64,000 bases of DNA, from the NCBI GenBank assembly GCA_963785415.1, contig CAWAVB010000001.1:992001-1056000 (forward strand), read 5' to 3'. The translations under genes were made by a program, and so were the position numbers. The DNA comes from Bog-793 sp963785415 (GTDB lineage Bacteria; Actinomycetota; Acidimicrobiia; Acidimicrobiales; Bog-793). The notes under the pieces were generated by a model. It was not told the origin of the DNA. It saw only the letters and a list, made by a program, of their open reading frames with translations, and ran no database searches. Shown one piece after another: positions 50,463 to 59,547 of the stretch. Every line of letters starts with the position of its first letter. Position 1 is the stretch's first letter.

Positions 50463-51304
50463 CGACCGGGCCCGTCGAGGATCCGGCCGGGGCCGTCGCG
50501 CAGCGCTTCTTCTACACCGACCCGTCCTACGCGAACCTCTGGGAACGCTTCTGGGCGGCGCGTGACAAGGTCACCCGCAACGACCTCTTGCTCACCTACG
50601 AACCGCTCATCCTCGTCGTCATCGGCCAGCTCCCCGGCTCGGTCCGCGCCCACTGGGAACGCGAAGAGCTCGCGAGCTTCGGCATCCTCGGTCTCGTCGC
50701 GGCGATCGACCGCTTCGACCCCGAGTCCCCGATCGAGCGTTTCCCGTGCTACGCCACGATGTGCATCCGCGGTGCCATCTACGACGAGCTGCGCCGGCTC
50801 GACTGGCTCCCCCGCTCGGTCCGCCAACGCGTGTCCGAATACCAGTCGACCGCCGACGAGCTCGGACACCAGCTCGGCCGGGAACCCGGCGCGTCCGAGG
50901 TCCTCGACACGATGGGCGTCCTCGGCGCCGCCCGCCAGGCGGTGCTCTCCGGGGTGCGATCGTCCCAGATGCTCCACCTCGACCGCCTCGTCGAGGTCGA
51001 GGGGTCGGACGGTGCGATCCGGCTCGCCGACGCCCTGCCCTCACAGGCGGACGGCGACCCCGAGGCGGCCGCCGTCGAGTCCGAGGAGGTCGCCGCCCTG
51101 CGCCACGCCGTCGACGAGCTGCCCGAGCGGCAGCGCCACGTCATCACGCTCCATCTGTTCGAGGGGTTCACCTTCGAGCAGATCGGCCTGCAGCTCGGCG
51201 TCACCGCGTCACGGGTCTGTCAGATCGAGGCCGCGGCGATCCGCACGCTGCGCGAGCTCCTCGGTCAGTTCGCCGACGAGATCCTGCCCGTCGCCACCAC
51301 CTAG
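50459..51304 (+). CDS. FliA/WhiG-type sigma-70 family factor
   Basis: A 281-residue sigma factor with region 1.2/2.1 (LLTYEPLILVVIGQLPGSV), region 2 (ELASFGILGLVAAIDRFDPE, CYATMCIRGAIYDELRRLDW), region 3 (WLPRSVRQRVSEYQSTADEL, LGREPGASEVLDTMG) and region 4 (LPERQRHVITLHLFEGFTFE, ASRVCQIEAAAIRTLR). The GAIYDELRRLDWLPRSVR stretch is the FliA/WhiG signature. In Streptomyces WhiG drives sporulation genes and is held by RsiG with cyclic di-GMP; in flagellated bacteria FliA drives motility genes. No flagellar genes or rsiG are in the window. Start GTG overlaps the TGA of the upstream small ORF. Confidence 0.9.
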   Translation: MTTGPVEDPAGAVAQRFFYTDPSYANLWERFWAARDKVTRNDLLLTYEPLILVVIGQLPGSVRAHWEREELASFGILGLVAAIDRFDPESPIERFPCYATMCIRGAIYDELRRLDWLPRSVRQRVSEYQSTADELGHQLGREPGASEVLDTMGVLGAARQAVLSGVRSSQMLHLDRLVEVEGSDGAIRLADALPSQADGDPEAAAVESEEVAALRHAVDELPERQRHVITLHLFEGFTFEQIGLQLGVTASRVCQIEAAAIRTLRELLGQFADEILPVATT

Positions 51305-51320
51305 CAACGCGGCCCGGGCC

Positions 51321-52982
51321 TCAGGCCTCCATCACGACCGGCACGATCATCGGCCGGCGTTTCGTGCGCTCGCTGACGATCCTGCCGACGGCCCGGCGCG
51401 CGGCGCGGCGCAGCGCGTCCGCCTCCCGCGACCCGCTCTCCACGACCTCACCGACGGCCTTCACGACGGCGGTGCGGGCGTCCTCGATCAGCTCCTCGGC
51501 CTCGGGGGCGTGCACCCAGCCCCGGGTGATGATCTCGGGGCCGGTGATGATCTCGCCGGACCGGCTGTCGACGGTGAGCACGACGACGACGACGCCCTCC
51601 TCGGCGAGGACGCGCCGGTCGCGCAGCACGCCCATGCCAACGTCGCCGACGACACCGTCGACAAAGAGGTAGCCCGCCGCCACCTCGCCGTCGAAGTCGA
51701 TGCCATCGTCGGTGAGCCGCACCGCGTCTCCGTCCTCGCAGAGCAGCACGCTGCGCTCCTCGACGCCCATCTCGATCGCGAGGCGCGCGTGTCGCAGCAG
51801 GTGGCGGTACTCACCGTGGACGGGGATGAAACAGCGCGGTCGCGCCACGTTGAGCAGGGTCGCGAGCTCGCCCTGCTTGGCGTGCCCGCTTTCGTGGACG
51901 TGGGCGATGCCCGAGTGGATGATGTTCGCGCCGCGCCGGGCGAGCCCGTCGATCACCTTGGCGACCGCCCACTCATTGCCGGGGATGGCGTGACTCGAGA
52001 GCACGACGATGTCCCCGTCGGCGACGGAGAGTCGGCGGCTCTCGCCCGCGGCGAGCAACGACAGCGCCGACATCGGCTCGCCCTGGGATCCCGTCGAGAT
52101 GACACAGACCTCACCGGGAGAAAGGTCGTCGACCTTCTCCACGTCGATGAGCGCACCCTGCGGGATCGTGAGCAGCCCGAGTTCGCGGGCGAGGGCGACG
52201 TTGCGGAGCATCGACCGGCCGAGAAGCGCGATCTTGCGCCCGTTGGCGACCGCGGCGTCGGAGAGCTGCTGGATCCGGTGGATGTGGCTCGCGAAGCAGG
52301 CGACGATGACCCGATGCTCCGGGTGCTCGGCGAAGATCTGGCGGAGCGTCTCGCCGACCGACCGCTCGCTGCGGCCGAAACCGGGCTCCTCGGCGTTCGT
52401 CGAGTCCGAGAGCAGCAGGCGGATTCCCTCCGTGTCGGCGAGCGCGCCGATGCGGGCGAGGTTGGTCAGCCGGCCGTCGACCGGCGTGAGGTCGAGCTTG
52501 AAGTCCCCAGTGTGGAGCACGACCCCCTGAGGGGTGTGGAAGGCGACCGCAAAGCCCTGCGGCACCGAGTGCGTCACGGGGATGAACTCGACGTCGAACG
52601 GGCCGATCCGCCGTCGTTCGCCGTCGGCGACCGGGATCAGCTCGGAGCGCCCCGCCGAACCGGAGTCCTCAAGCCGCGAGCGGGCGAGGCCGAGGCTCAA
52701 GGCGGAGCCGAAGACCTTCGTCTCGATGTCACGGAGCAGGAACCCGAGCCCGCCGACGTGGTCTTCGTGGCCGTGGGTGAGCACGACCCCCTCGATGCGG
52801 TCGGCGTTCTCTTTCAGGTAGGAAAAGTCGGGGAGGACGAGGTCGACCCCGGGCATGTCCGGGTCGGGGAACATGATGCCGCAGTCGAGGATGATGACGC
52901 GGCCGTCGTGCTCGATCGCCGCGCAGTTCCTCCCGACCTCCCCGAGGCCACCGAGGAAAACGAGCCGGACGTCCTCAGCCAC
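51321..52982 (-). CDS. rnj: Ribonuclease J
   Basis: A 553-residue MBL/beta-CASP ribonuclease. N-terminal VRLVFLGGLGEVGRN, metal motif VLTHGHEDHVGGLGF, LHTGDFKLD, beta-CASP VIVACFASHIHRIQQL, CVISTGSQGEPMSAL, SSHAIPGNE, and FIPVHGEYRHL near the end. It processes and degrades RNA 5'-to-3' and endonucleolytically. GTG 52982 (AEDVRLVFLGG) is used; it overlaps the dapA stop by 8 bases, the usual dapA-rnj order of Actinobacteria. Upstream frame extension is unsupported. Confidence 0.95.
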   Translation of the reverse strand: MAEDVRLVFLGGLGEVGRNCAAIEHDGRVIILDCGIMFPDPDMPGVDLVLPDFSYLKENADRIEGVVLTHGHEDHVGGLGFLLRDIETKVFGSALSLGLARSRLEDSGSAGRSELIPVADGERRRIGPFDVEFIPVTHSVPQGFAVAFHTPQGVVLHTGDFKLDLTPVDGRLTNLARIGALADTEGIRLLLSDSTNAEEPGFGRSERSVGETLRQIFAEHPEHRVIVACFASHIHRIQQLSDAAVANGRKIALLGRSMLRNVALARELGLLTIPQGALIDVEKVDDLSPGEVCVISTGSQGEPMSALSLLAAGESRRLSVADGDIVVLSSHAIPGNEWAVAKVIDGLARRGANIIHSGIAHVHESGHAKQGELATLLNVARPRCFIPVHGEYRHLLRHARLAIEMGVEERSVLLCEDGDAVRLTDDGIDFDGEVAAGYLFVDGVVGDVGMGVLRDRRVLAEEGVVVVVLTVDSRSGEIITGPEIITRGWVHAPEAEELIEDARTAVVKAVGEVVESGSREADALRRAARRAVGRIVSERTKRRPMIVPVVMEA

Positions 52983-53898
52983 CGGCGCCCCGGGCGTCGC
53001 GCCAGGCCTCGAGATCGGCGAGCACGCTCCTCGCCCGGTCCTCGAGACCCGCAGGGGCCGGCCCCATCGGCAGTCGGCACTCACCGGCAGGCAGGCCGAG
53101 GACGCGCAGCATCGCCTTCAGCGGCACGGGGTTCGGGGCGTCGTCGCCCGTCTCGTAGACGAGGCTCACGATGAGCGCCCGGGCGACCTGGAGGGCTCCC
53201 CGCACGTCGCCTGAGTGGAACCGGCCGATCATCTCGCCGAACTCGACACCGCACCAGTGGGTCGCAACCCCGATCACCCCGACGGCGCCGACGGCGAGGA
53301 GCGGCAGCGTCATGAGGTCGTCGCCGGAGTAGCAGACAAAGCCGGGCGGGGCCTTGGCGAGCAGCCGCTCGGTCGCCGAGGGGTCCCCGGCTGCGTCCTT
53401 CAGGCCGACGATGTTGTCGGTCGTAGCGGCAAGCGACAGGATCGTCTCGGCTGCGATCTTGCGCCCCGTGCGGACGGGGATGTCGTAGAGGACGATCGGC
53501 AGCGCCGTCTCGGCGGCGATGGCGCGGAAATGCGCGGCGACGCCGGCCTGCGAGGGGCGGTTGTAGTACGGGGCGACGGCGAGGATGCCGGCGACGCCGG
53601 TGTCGTTGGCGAGCTTCACGAGCTCGATCGAGTGCCGCGTGTCGTTCGACGTCGCCCCGGCGAGCACGGGGACGTCGACCGCCGACGCGACCTCCCGCCA
53701 CACCGCGACGCGTTCTTCGTCGGAGAGCGTCGATCCCTCCCCGGTCGTACCCGTGACGACGAGGCCCTCGCTTCCGTGGGAGGTGAGGTAGCGGGCGAGC
53801 GTCACCGCGCCAGCGAGATCCAGGCCCCCGGCGGCGTCGAACGGGGTCGCCATCGCCGTGACGACGGCGCCGAACCGGGGAGGAGGCGCGGCGGGCAC
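52975..53898 (-). CDS. dapA: 4-hydroxy-tetrahydrodipicolinate synthase
   Basis: A 307-residue class I aldolase committing aspartate semialdehyde and pyruvate to lysine and diaminopimelate. VVTGTTGEGSTLSDEER, the tyrosine in IVLYDIPVRTGRKI, and the Schiff-base lysine in DNIVGLKDAAGD are present. Ends CRLPMGPAPAG. Coupled to rnj by an 8-base overlap; dapB lies 200 bases upstream on the same strand. The window has a second, divergent DapA-like gene at 6954-7880 that is catabolic in context. Confidence 0.95.
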   Translation of the reverse strand: MPAAPPPRFGAVVTAMATPFDAAGGLDLAGAVTLARYLTSHGSEGLVVTGTTGEGSTLSDEERVAVWREVASAVDVPVLAGATSNDTRHSIELVKLANDTGVAGILAVAPYYNRPSQAGVAAHFRAIAAETALPIVLYDIPVRTGRKIAAETILSLAATTDNIVGLKDAAGDPSATERLLAKAPPGFVCYSGDDLMTLPLLAVGAVGVIGVATHWCGVEFGEMIGRFHSGDVRGALQVARALIVSLVYETGDDAPNPVPLKAMLRVLGLPAGECRLPMGPAPAGLEDRARSVLADLEAWRDARGAGG

Positions 53899-54099
53899 GA
53901 CCTGACGCTACCGCACCGGCCTGCGAGCCGAGATACCGGCGCATGGGCCCGCGACGGCGCGCGAAGGCTCATCGGGCGACGACGGCCTCCGGGGACGACG
54001 CCCGCGAGCCGCCGTTCGCCGACGACTGGGACACAGCGATCCGATCGGCGCGGTCAAGGAAACCCGCCGGGAGTGCCGCGGGCTGGAGGCGGGCGCTCC

Positions 54100-54888
54100 T
54101 CAGATCGAAAGCAACGCGTCCAACCCGACGGTCAACCCCGGCATCGACGCGACCCGGCGCGTGGCGAGCAGCACGCCGGGCATGAACGAGACGCGATCGA
54201 ACGAATCCTGCCGGATGAGGAGCGACTGGCCCGGTCCGCCGAAGAGGACCTCCTGGTGCGCGACGAGACCCGCGAGCCGGACGGAGTGGACGTGGATCCC
54301 GTCGGCCGCCACGCCCCCCCGGGCTCCCTCGCAGGACACCGTGGTCGTCGGGTCCGCGCCATAAGGCCCGCGACCCGAGGCTTCACGGGCCGCGCCGATC
54401 CGGCGGGCGGTCTCGAGCGCCGTCCCCGACGGCGCGTCCTTCTTCTGGTCGTGGTGGAGCTCGATCACCTCGACGCCGTCGAAGAACGGCGCCGCCAGCT
54501 CGGCGAGGCGCATCATCACGACCGCCGAGATCGAGAAGTTCGCGGCCACGATCGCGTTCGGCCGGTCCGCCGGACCAAAGACCTCCCGCAGACGGCCGAG
54601 CCCCTTCGCCGTGATCCCGGTTGTCCCGCAGACGGCATGGATTCCGTGCGACGCGCACCAGACGAGGTTCTCGACCGCGGCGCCCGGTTCCGTGAAGTCG
54701 ATCGCGACCTCGGCATCGCTGTCGGCGAGCGCCTCGATCGAACGGGACGCCGTGAGCCCCGCGACCGGCTCCCCCGCGGACCTCGGGTCGACGGCGGCGA
54801 CGAGCTCGAGGTCGGCGGCGGCCGTCACCGCGTCGCAGACCGTCGACCCCAACCTCCCGCGCGCCCCGAGGACTCCGACCCGCATCAT
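54100..54888 (-). CDS. dapB: 4-hydroxy-tetrahydrodipicolinate reductase
   Basis: A 262-residue NAD(P)H-dependent reductase, the second step after DapA. Dinucleotide motif MRVGVLGARGRLGSTV, AIDFTEPGAAVENL, CGTTGI, and the substrate motif ELHHDQKKDAPSGTAL with the catalytic histidine and lysine. The start is one of two consecutive ATGs. Same strand and adjacent to dapA. Confidence 0.95.
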   Translation of the reverse strand: MMRVGVLGARGRLGSTVCDAVTAAADLELVAAVDPRSAGEPVAGLTASRSIEALADSDAEVAIDFTEPGAAVENLVWCASHGIHAVCGTTGITAKGLGRLREVFGPADRPNAIVAANFSISAVVMMRLAELAAPFFDGVEVIELHHDQKKDAPSGTALETARRIGAAREASGRGPYGADPTTTVSCEGARGGVAADGIHVHSVRLAGLVAHQEVLFGGPGQSLLIRQDSFDRVSFMPGVLLATRRVASMPGLTVGLDALLSI

Positions 54889-55135
54889 CTCGGCGCCAAC
54901 CTACCCTGCGGCCCACCGGGGCGTTCGCTTGGCTGCCCGGTCGCCTTGCCGTCCGACACCCCGTCCCGGCTGGGACGGAGCCGCCTGAGCCGGTACGATG
55001 GCCCGTCTGTCCCGCGCGATATCGCGACGCGGGACGTGTTCTCGAATGGTCGTGGTCGCCCGGTTTCGTGCCGTCGCGGTGTCGTTCGCCGGGATCGCAG
55101 CGAATCGGACAAGTAGCTGAGGAGGTCATCCGTCG

Positions 55136-57325
55136 ATGTCTGCGTTGGCCGCGGACGGGACGTCGCCGACGCCCGTCCTCGAGGTGGAGAACCTCCACAC
55201 CGAGTTCCACCTCCGCACCGCCAGCGTGAGGGCCGTCGACGGCGTCTCGTTCCACGTCAACCCCGGCGAGTGCGTCGGGCTGGTCGGCGAATCCGCCTGC
55301 GGCAAGACGACGGTCGGGCTGTCGATCATGAAGCTTCTGCCGAACGTCGGCCACGTCACGGGGGGCTCGATCCGGCTGTTCGGGCGCGATCTCGCCCCCT
55401 ACGACGAGGGCCAGATGTGCGCCGTGCGCGGCAACGAGATCGGGATGATCTTCCAGGACCCGATGACCTCGCTGAACCCGACGTGGAAGATCGGCCGCCA
55501 GATCGCCGAGGTCGTCCGTCTGCACCGCAAGGTCAGCAGGGCCGAGGCCTATGAGCGCGCCCTCGAGGTCCTCACGCTCGTCGGCATGCCGCGTCCCGCC
55601 GAGCGGCTCGACACGTACCCGCACCAGCTCTCCGGGGGCCTTCGCCAGCGCGTGATGATCGCCATCGCGCTCGCCTGCGAGCCCAAGCTCCTCATCGCCG
55701 ACGAACCGACGACCGCCCTCGACGTCACCATCCAGGCCCAGATTCTCAACCTGATCGACGAGTTGCGCGAACGGCTGAAGATGGCCGTCATCCTCATCAC
55801 CCACGACCTCGGAGTGATCGCCGCGCGCAGTGACCGGGTCATGGTGATGTACGCCGGCAAGATCGTCGAGTCCGCGACGACCGAGGAGCTGTTCGGCTCG
55901 ATGCGCCATCCGTACGCCGAGGCGCTGCTCGAGTCCATCCCCCGGCTCGACCAGGACCGGAACCGCCGGCTCTTCACGATCTCCGGGCTACCGCCAGACC
56001 TGTCGGGGGATCTCGTCGGTTGCCGGTTCGCTCCCCGTTGCCGTTACGCCACCGACGAGTGCCGGAACACCGAACCGGAGCTGCTGCCCGGTCCAGCGAG
56101 CCTGCCCGGCGCGGCGACCGAACCCGGTCCCGAGGCGACCGACGTGGCGACGAGCGAGGCTCACCTCTACGCCTGCTTCCACCCGGTGACGGCGACGCGG
56201 GAGGAGCGGCTCGCCCGCCGCGGGATCATGCCCGAACACGGCGAAAGGAAGCGCGCCACGCCGACGGGACCGGAATCGGCGACGCTCACTTTCAGCAGTG
56301 AGGACGCGCTCGAGGTGACGAACCTCGTGAAGAACTACCCGGTCGTCGCCGGGGTGGTGATCCAGCGCAAGATCGGCACGGTCCAGGCGGTCTCGGACGT
56401 CTCGTTCACGGTGCGGCGCGGCGAGACCTTCGGCCTCGTCGGCGAGTCCGGTTGCGGCAAGACGACGATCGGCCGGCTCGTCGTCGCGCTCGAGCGCCCG
56501 ACGAAGGGCGGCGTGCGCTACGAGTCGCTGAGCGTGACGAAGCTCCGGGGACGGGCGCTGCGGCGTGGCCGACGCGACCTGCAGATGATCTTCCAGGACC
56601 CGTACTCGTCGCTCGACCCGCGCATGCGCGTGAAGACGATCGTCCGCGAGCCGCTCGTCGTGCAGAAGATCGGCAACCGCCGGTCGCAATTCCAGCGCGT
56701 CGTCCAGCTCCTCGGCGAGGTCGGACTGACCGCCGGCGCGGCGGAGCTCTACCCGCACGAGTTCTCCGGCGGGCAGCGGCAGCGGATCGGCCTCGCCCGG
56801 GCGCTCGCCCTCAACCCGAAGCTCATCGTCGCCGACGAACCCGTCTCGGCGCTCGACGTCTCGATCCAGGCCCAGATCCTCAACCTGATGCGGGACCTCC
56901 AGCAGCGTCACGACCTCACCTACGTCGTCATCTCGCACGACCTCGCCGTCGTGAAGTACCTCGCCGACCGGATCGGCGTCATGTACCTCGGCAAGCTCGT
57001 CGAGACCGGACCCGCGATCGACATCTACGAGCGGACCGCGCACCCGTACACGCAGGCGCTCATCGACGCGATCCCGGTGCCGGATCCCATCCTCGCCCGG
57101 GAAACCCGCCACGAGATCGTCCGGGGTGAGCTGCCCTCGGCGATGGCGCCGCCGAGCGGCTGCCGGTTCCGGACGCGCTGCCCGTTCGCCCAGGAGGTCT
57201 GCGCCGCCGAGGAGCCCCCGCTCCGGCCCGTCGGGTCCGACCACCTCGTGGCGTGCCACTTCCCCTTGCAGACCCCGATCGGGGACGAACTCGCCTCGGC
57301 GAGCGCTGCGGGGGTCGCCGGCTGA
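55136..57325 (+). CDS. Fused oligopeptide ABC transporter ATPase (DppD-DppF type)
   Basis: A 729-residue protein with two complete ATP-binding cassettes. First: Walker A VGESACGKTTVG, signature LSGGLRQRVMIAIA, Walker B LLIADEPTTALD, H-loop ITHDLG, then an oligo_HPY tail with CRFAPRCRYATDEC. Second: Walker A VGESGCGKTTIG, signature FSGGQRQRIGLARA, Walker B LIVADEPVSALD, H-loop ISHDLA, and its own HPY tail CRFRTRCPFAQEVC. Tails carry conserved cysteines that may bind an Fe-S cluster. A GAGGAGG site precedes ATG 55136. The permease and binding-protein genes are on the opposite strand, convergent with it. Confidence 0.94.
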   Translation: MSALAADGTSPTPVLEVENLHTEFHLRTASVRAVDGVSFHVNPGECVGLVGESACGKTTVGLSIMKLLPNVGHVTGGSIRLFGRDLAPYDEGQMCAVRGNEIGMIFQDPMTSLNPTWKIGRQIAEVVRLHRKVSRAEAYERALEVLTLVGMPRPAERLDTYPHQLSGGLRQRVMIAIALACEPKLLIADEPTTALDVTIQAQILNLIDELRERLKMAVILITHDLGVIAARSDRVMVMYAGKIVESATTEELFGSMRHPYAEALLESIPRLDQDRNRRLFTISGLPPDLSGDLVGCRFAPRCRYATDECRNTEPELLPGPASLPGAATEPGPEATDVATSEAHLYACFHPVTATREERLARRGIMPEHGERKRATPTGPESATLTFSSEDALEVTNLVKNYPVVAGVVIQRKIGTVQAVSDVSFTVRRGETFGLVGESGCGKTTIGRLVVALERPTKGGVRYESLSVTKLRGRALRRGRRDLQMIFQDPYSSLDPRMRVKTIVREPLVVQKIGNRRSQFQRVVQLLGEVGLTAGAAELYPHEFSGGQRQRIGLARALALNPKLIVADEPVSALDVSIQAQILNLMRDLQQRHDLTYVVISHDLAVVKYLADRIGVMYLGKLVETGPAIDIYERTAHPYTQALIDAIPVPDPILARETRHEIVRGELPSAMAPPSGCRFRTRCPFAQEVCAAEEPPLRPVGSDHLVACHFPLQTPIGDELASASAAGVAG

Positions 57326-57378
57326 CAGAACCCGCGTCATCGAGTGGCCCGGGAAACCCGGGGTGACGACCGGGAAGA

Positions 57379-58341
57379 TCAGCGGCGCTGGAGCCGGACC
57401 TCGAAGGCGTCGCGCAATGCGTCACCGACGAAGTTGAACGCCACGACGACGAGCACGATGGCGAGCCCGGTCGGGTAGATCTCCCACCAGTAGCCGTTCA
57501 GCGCGTAGTTCACGCCGTTGGCGAGCATCGAGCCCCAGTCGGTTTGCGGCAGCGGCACGCCGAGCCCGATGAACCCGAGCGCGGCGAGCAACAGGATCGC
57601 ATCGGCGACGTTGAACGTCGCGTTGACGACGATCGTGCCGATGGTGTTCGGGATGATGTGGCGCACGACGATCCGCCGACCGGATCCGCCCATGACCCGG
57701 ACGGCCTGGACGTACTCCCGGACGCGCAGCGAGAGCGTCTCGCCGCGCACGAGCCGGGCCGGGACGAGCCAGGCGACGAAGCCGATCACCAGGATGAGCA
57801 GCGGAAGCGACGGTTGGAAGATGACGGCGAGCACGATGAGGAGGAAGAGCAACGGGACCGAGAGCAGGACGTCGACGATGCGCATCATCAGCGCGTCGAC
57901 CCAGCCACCGAAGAAGCCCGAGACCGCGCCCCAGACGACGCCGATCACCGTCGCGAGGCCCGCGGCGGCGAATCCCACCTCGAGCGAGATCTCGCCGCCG
58001 TACATGACGCGCCCCATCATGTCGAACCCCGACGGATCGGTACCCAGCAGGTGCCCGAGCGAAGGCGGGGTGTTCTGGGTCGAGTACATGAGCGCCGCCT
58101 GGGCGTTCGCCTGGTTCGTCGAGTAAAAGACCGGTCCGAGGAAGCAGAAGAGAATGAAAAAGATGATGACGCCCGCACCGACCAGGGCGAGCTTGTTCTC
58201 GGCGAAGACCCGGAAGGTCTGGCGGGCGATCCCCCCCGTCGAGATCCCCTCGCCACCCGAGGCGATCTCGCCGAGGCCGCCCCGCGTCCCGGCGGACGCC
58301 TCGAGCTGCTCGAGCTCGCCGATCGGGGGTCCCATGGTCAT
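57379..58341 (-). CDS. Oligopeptide ABC transporter permease (DppC type)
   Basis: A 320-residue permease with a Gly/Glu-rich cytoplasmic N-terminus, OppC_N domain (RVFAENKLALVGAGVIIFFI), and the binding-protein-dependent transport domain with the EAA-type loop VRVMGGSGRRIVVRHIIPN. GTDPSGFDMMGRVMYGG is the conserved DppC loop. Six membrane segments are visible. It follows DppB on the same strand after 27 bases and ends facing the fused ATPase gene. Confidence 0.93.
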   Translation of the reverse strand: MTMGPPIGELEQLEASAGTRGGLGEIASGGEGISTGGIARQTFRVFAENKLALVGAGVIIFFILFCFLGPVFYSTNQANAQAALMYSTQNTPPSLGHLLGTDPSGFDMMGRVMYGGEISLEVGFAAAGLATVIGVVWGAVSGFFGGWVDALMMRIVDVLLSVPLLFLLIVLAVIFQPSLPLLILVIGFVAWLVPARLVRGETLSLRVREYVQAVRVMGGSGRRIVVRHIIPNTIGTIVVNATFNVADAILLLAALGFIGLGVPLPQTDWGSMLANGVNYALNGYWWEIYPTGLAIVLVVVAFNFVGDALRDAFEVRLQRR

Positions 58342-58368
58342 CGGTCGTCTCCGTCGTTCATCAGTGTC

Positions 58369-59319
58369 CTAGGTGTAGCGCACGCGGGGATCCACGACCG
58401 CGTACAAGATGTCGGCGATCAGCGAGCCGGCGACGGTCGCGAGCGAGGCAACGAAGGTCGTCCCGAGCAGGATCGGTACATCGGTCTGGAGCGCGGCCTG
58501 CGTCGTGAGCAGGCCCATCCCGGGGAAATTGAACACCGTCTCGGTGATGAGAGCGCCGCCGACGATGGCCGGGAACGACAACCCGATCAACGTGACGATC
58601 GGGATGAGCGCGTTGCGCAGCGCGTGCCGGAACAGGACCCGCCAGGCTCGCGCGCCTTTCGCGCGCGCCGTGCGGATGTAGTCCTGGGTCATCGCCTCCA
58701 TCATCGAGGAGCGCATGTAGCGGCTGAACGCGGCGATGGTGAGCGCCGACAGAGTGAGGACGGGAAGCACGAGACCGCGCGGATCGGCGAGGATCGCCCC
58801 GACCGTGGCACCCTGCGGCGCCTCGACCGAGAACCAGCGGAGGTCGATCGCGAAGTACAGGATCAGCAGTTGGCCGAGGAGGAAGGCGGGTGCCGAGTAC
58901 CCGATGAACGACAAGCCGGTCAGCACGTAGTCGACCGGCTTGTTGCGGCGCACGACCTGGAGGACGCCGAGCGGGATGGCGACGATCAGCGCGAACACCG
59001 TCGAGATCCCGACGAGGACGAGGGTCTTGGGGAGGCGCTCACTGATGAGGGCCTTCACCGACTGGTTGTAGTGGTACGAGTAGCCGAGGTTGAACGACTC
59101 AACAAGATTACGCAGGTACTGGTAGAACTGGTCCCACAGCGGCAGGTTGAATCCGTTGACGCGATTGAACTGGGCAATCTCCTGCGGGAGCGCGCGTGGC
59201 CCGAGCGCGGCGCGCGCCTCTCCGCCCGGGATCACACGGCTCAGGATGAAAACGAGGAACGTCACCCCGAGAACGACGATGATGGCCTGGCCGACGCGAC
59301 GGATGAGATACCCGGTCAC
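58369..59319 (-). CDS. Oligopeptide ABC transporter permease (DppB type)
   Basis: A 316-residue permease: first helix RRVGQAIIVVLGVTFLVFIL, the FNRVNGFNLPLWDQFYQYL loop typical of DppB, central VLTGLSFIGYSAPAFLLGQL, EAA loop YIRTARAKGARAWRVLFRHALRNALIPI, and ALITETVFNFPGMG. Six helices. It forms the channel with DppC. A strong terminator lies between this gene and the substrate-binding gene upstream, so readthrough or a separate promoter is needed. Confidence 0.94.
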   Translation of the reverse strand: MTGYLIRRVGQAIIVVLGVTFLVFILSRVIPGGEARAALGPRALPQEIAQFNRVNGFNLPLWDQFYQYLRNLVESFNLGYSYHYNQSVKALISERLPKTLVLVGISTVFALIVAIPLGVLQVVRRNKPVDYVLTGLSFIGYSAPAFLLGQLLILYFAIDLRWFSVEAPQGATVGAILADPRGLVLPVLTLSALTIAAFSRYMRSSMMEAMTQDYIRTARAKGARAWRVLFRHALRNALIPIVTLIGLSFPAIVGGALITETVFNFPGMGLLTTQAALQTDVPILLGTTFVASLATVAGSLIADILYAVVDPRVRYT

Positions 59320-59481
59320 CGTGTGACGCCTCGGATCATCTGCTCTCTCTTACCCTCGTTGTTCCCGCCATTATCCCCTCACCGGGGCGCCGGGTGATCC
59401 GCACCACCCCGCGGAGCCCTTCGGTGCGCCGATCGGCGACGTGACGTCGTCGACCAGGCGCACAGGAGGCTGGTTGAAACA

Positions 59482-59517
59482 GTCGCTCGGCCGGCCCTTG
59501 CGGACCGGCCGAGCGAC
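59482..59517 (-). terminator. Strong terminator hairpin after the substrate-binding protein gene
   Basis: GTCGCTCGGCCGG (59482-59494) and CCGGCCGAGCGAC (59505-59517) form a perfect 13-bp stem with a 10-base loop, 31 bases after the SBP stop; TGTTTC follows in the minus direction. It would limit transcription into the permease genes, a common way to make the binding protein more abundant. Confidence 0.75.
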
Positions 59518-59547
59518 CAGTTGCCACACTTTCCCGATTCGCAGCGC

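Noticed and set aside
50562..53174. Long plus-strand open frame (about 870 codons) opposite rnj and the sigma factor
   Set aside because: Low-complexity Arg/Ser/Pro-rich translation antisense to clearly conserved genes; a product of high GC at third positions.
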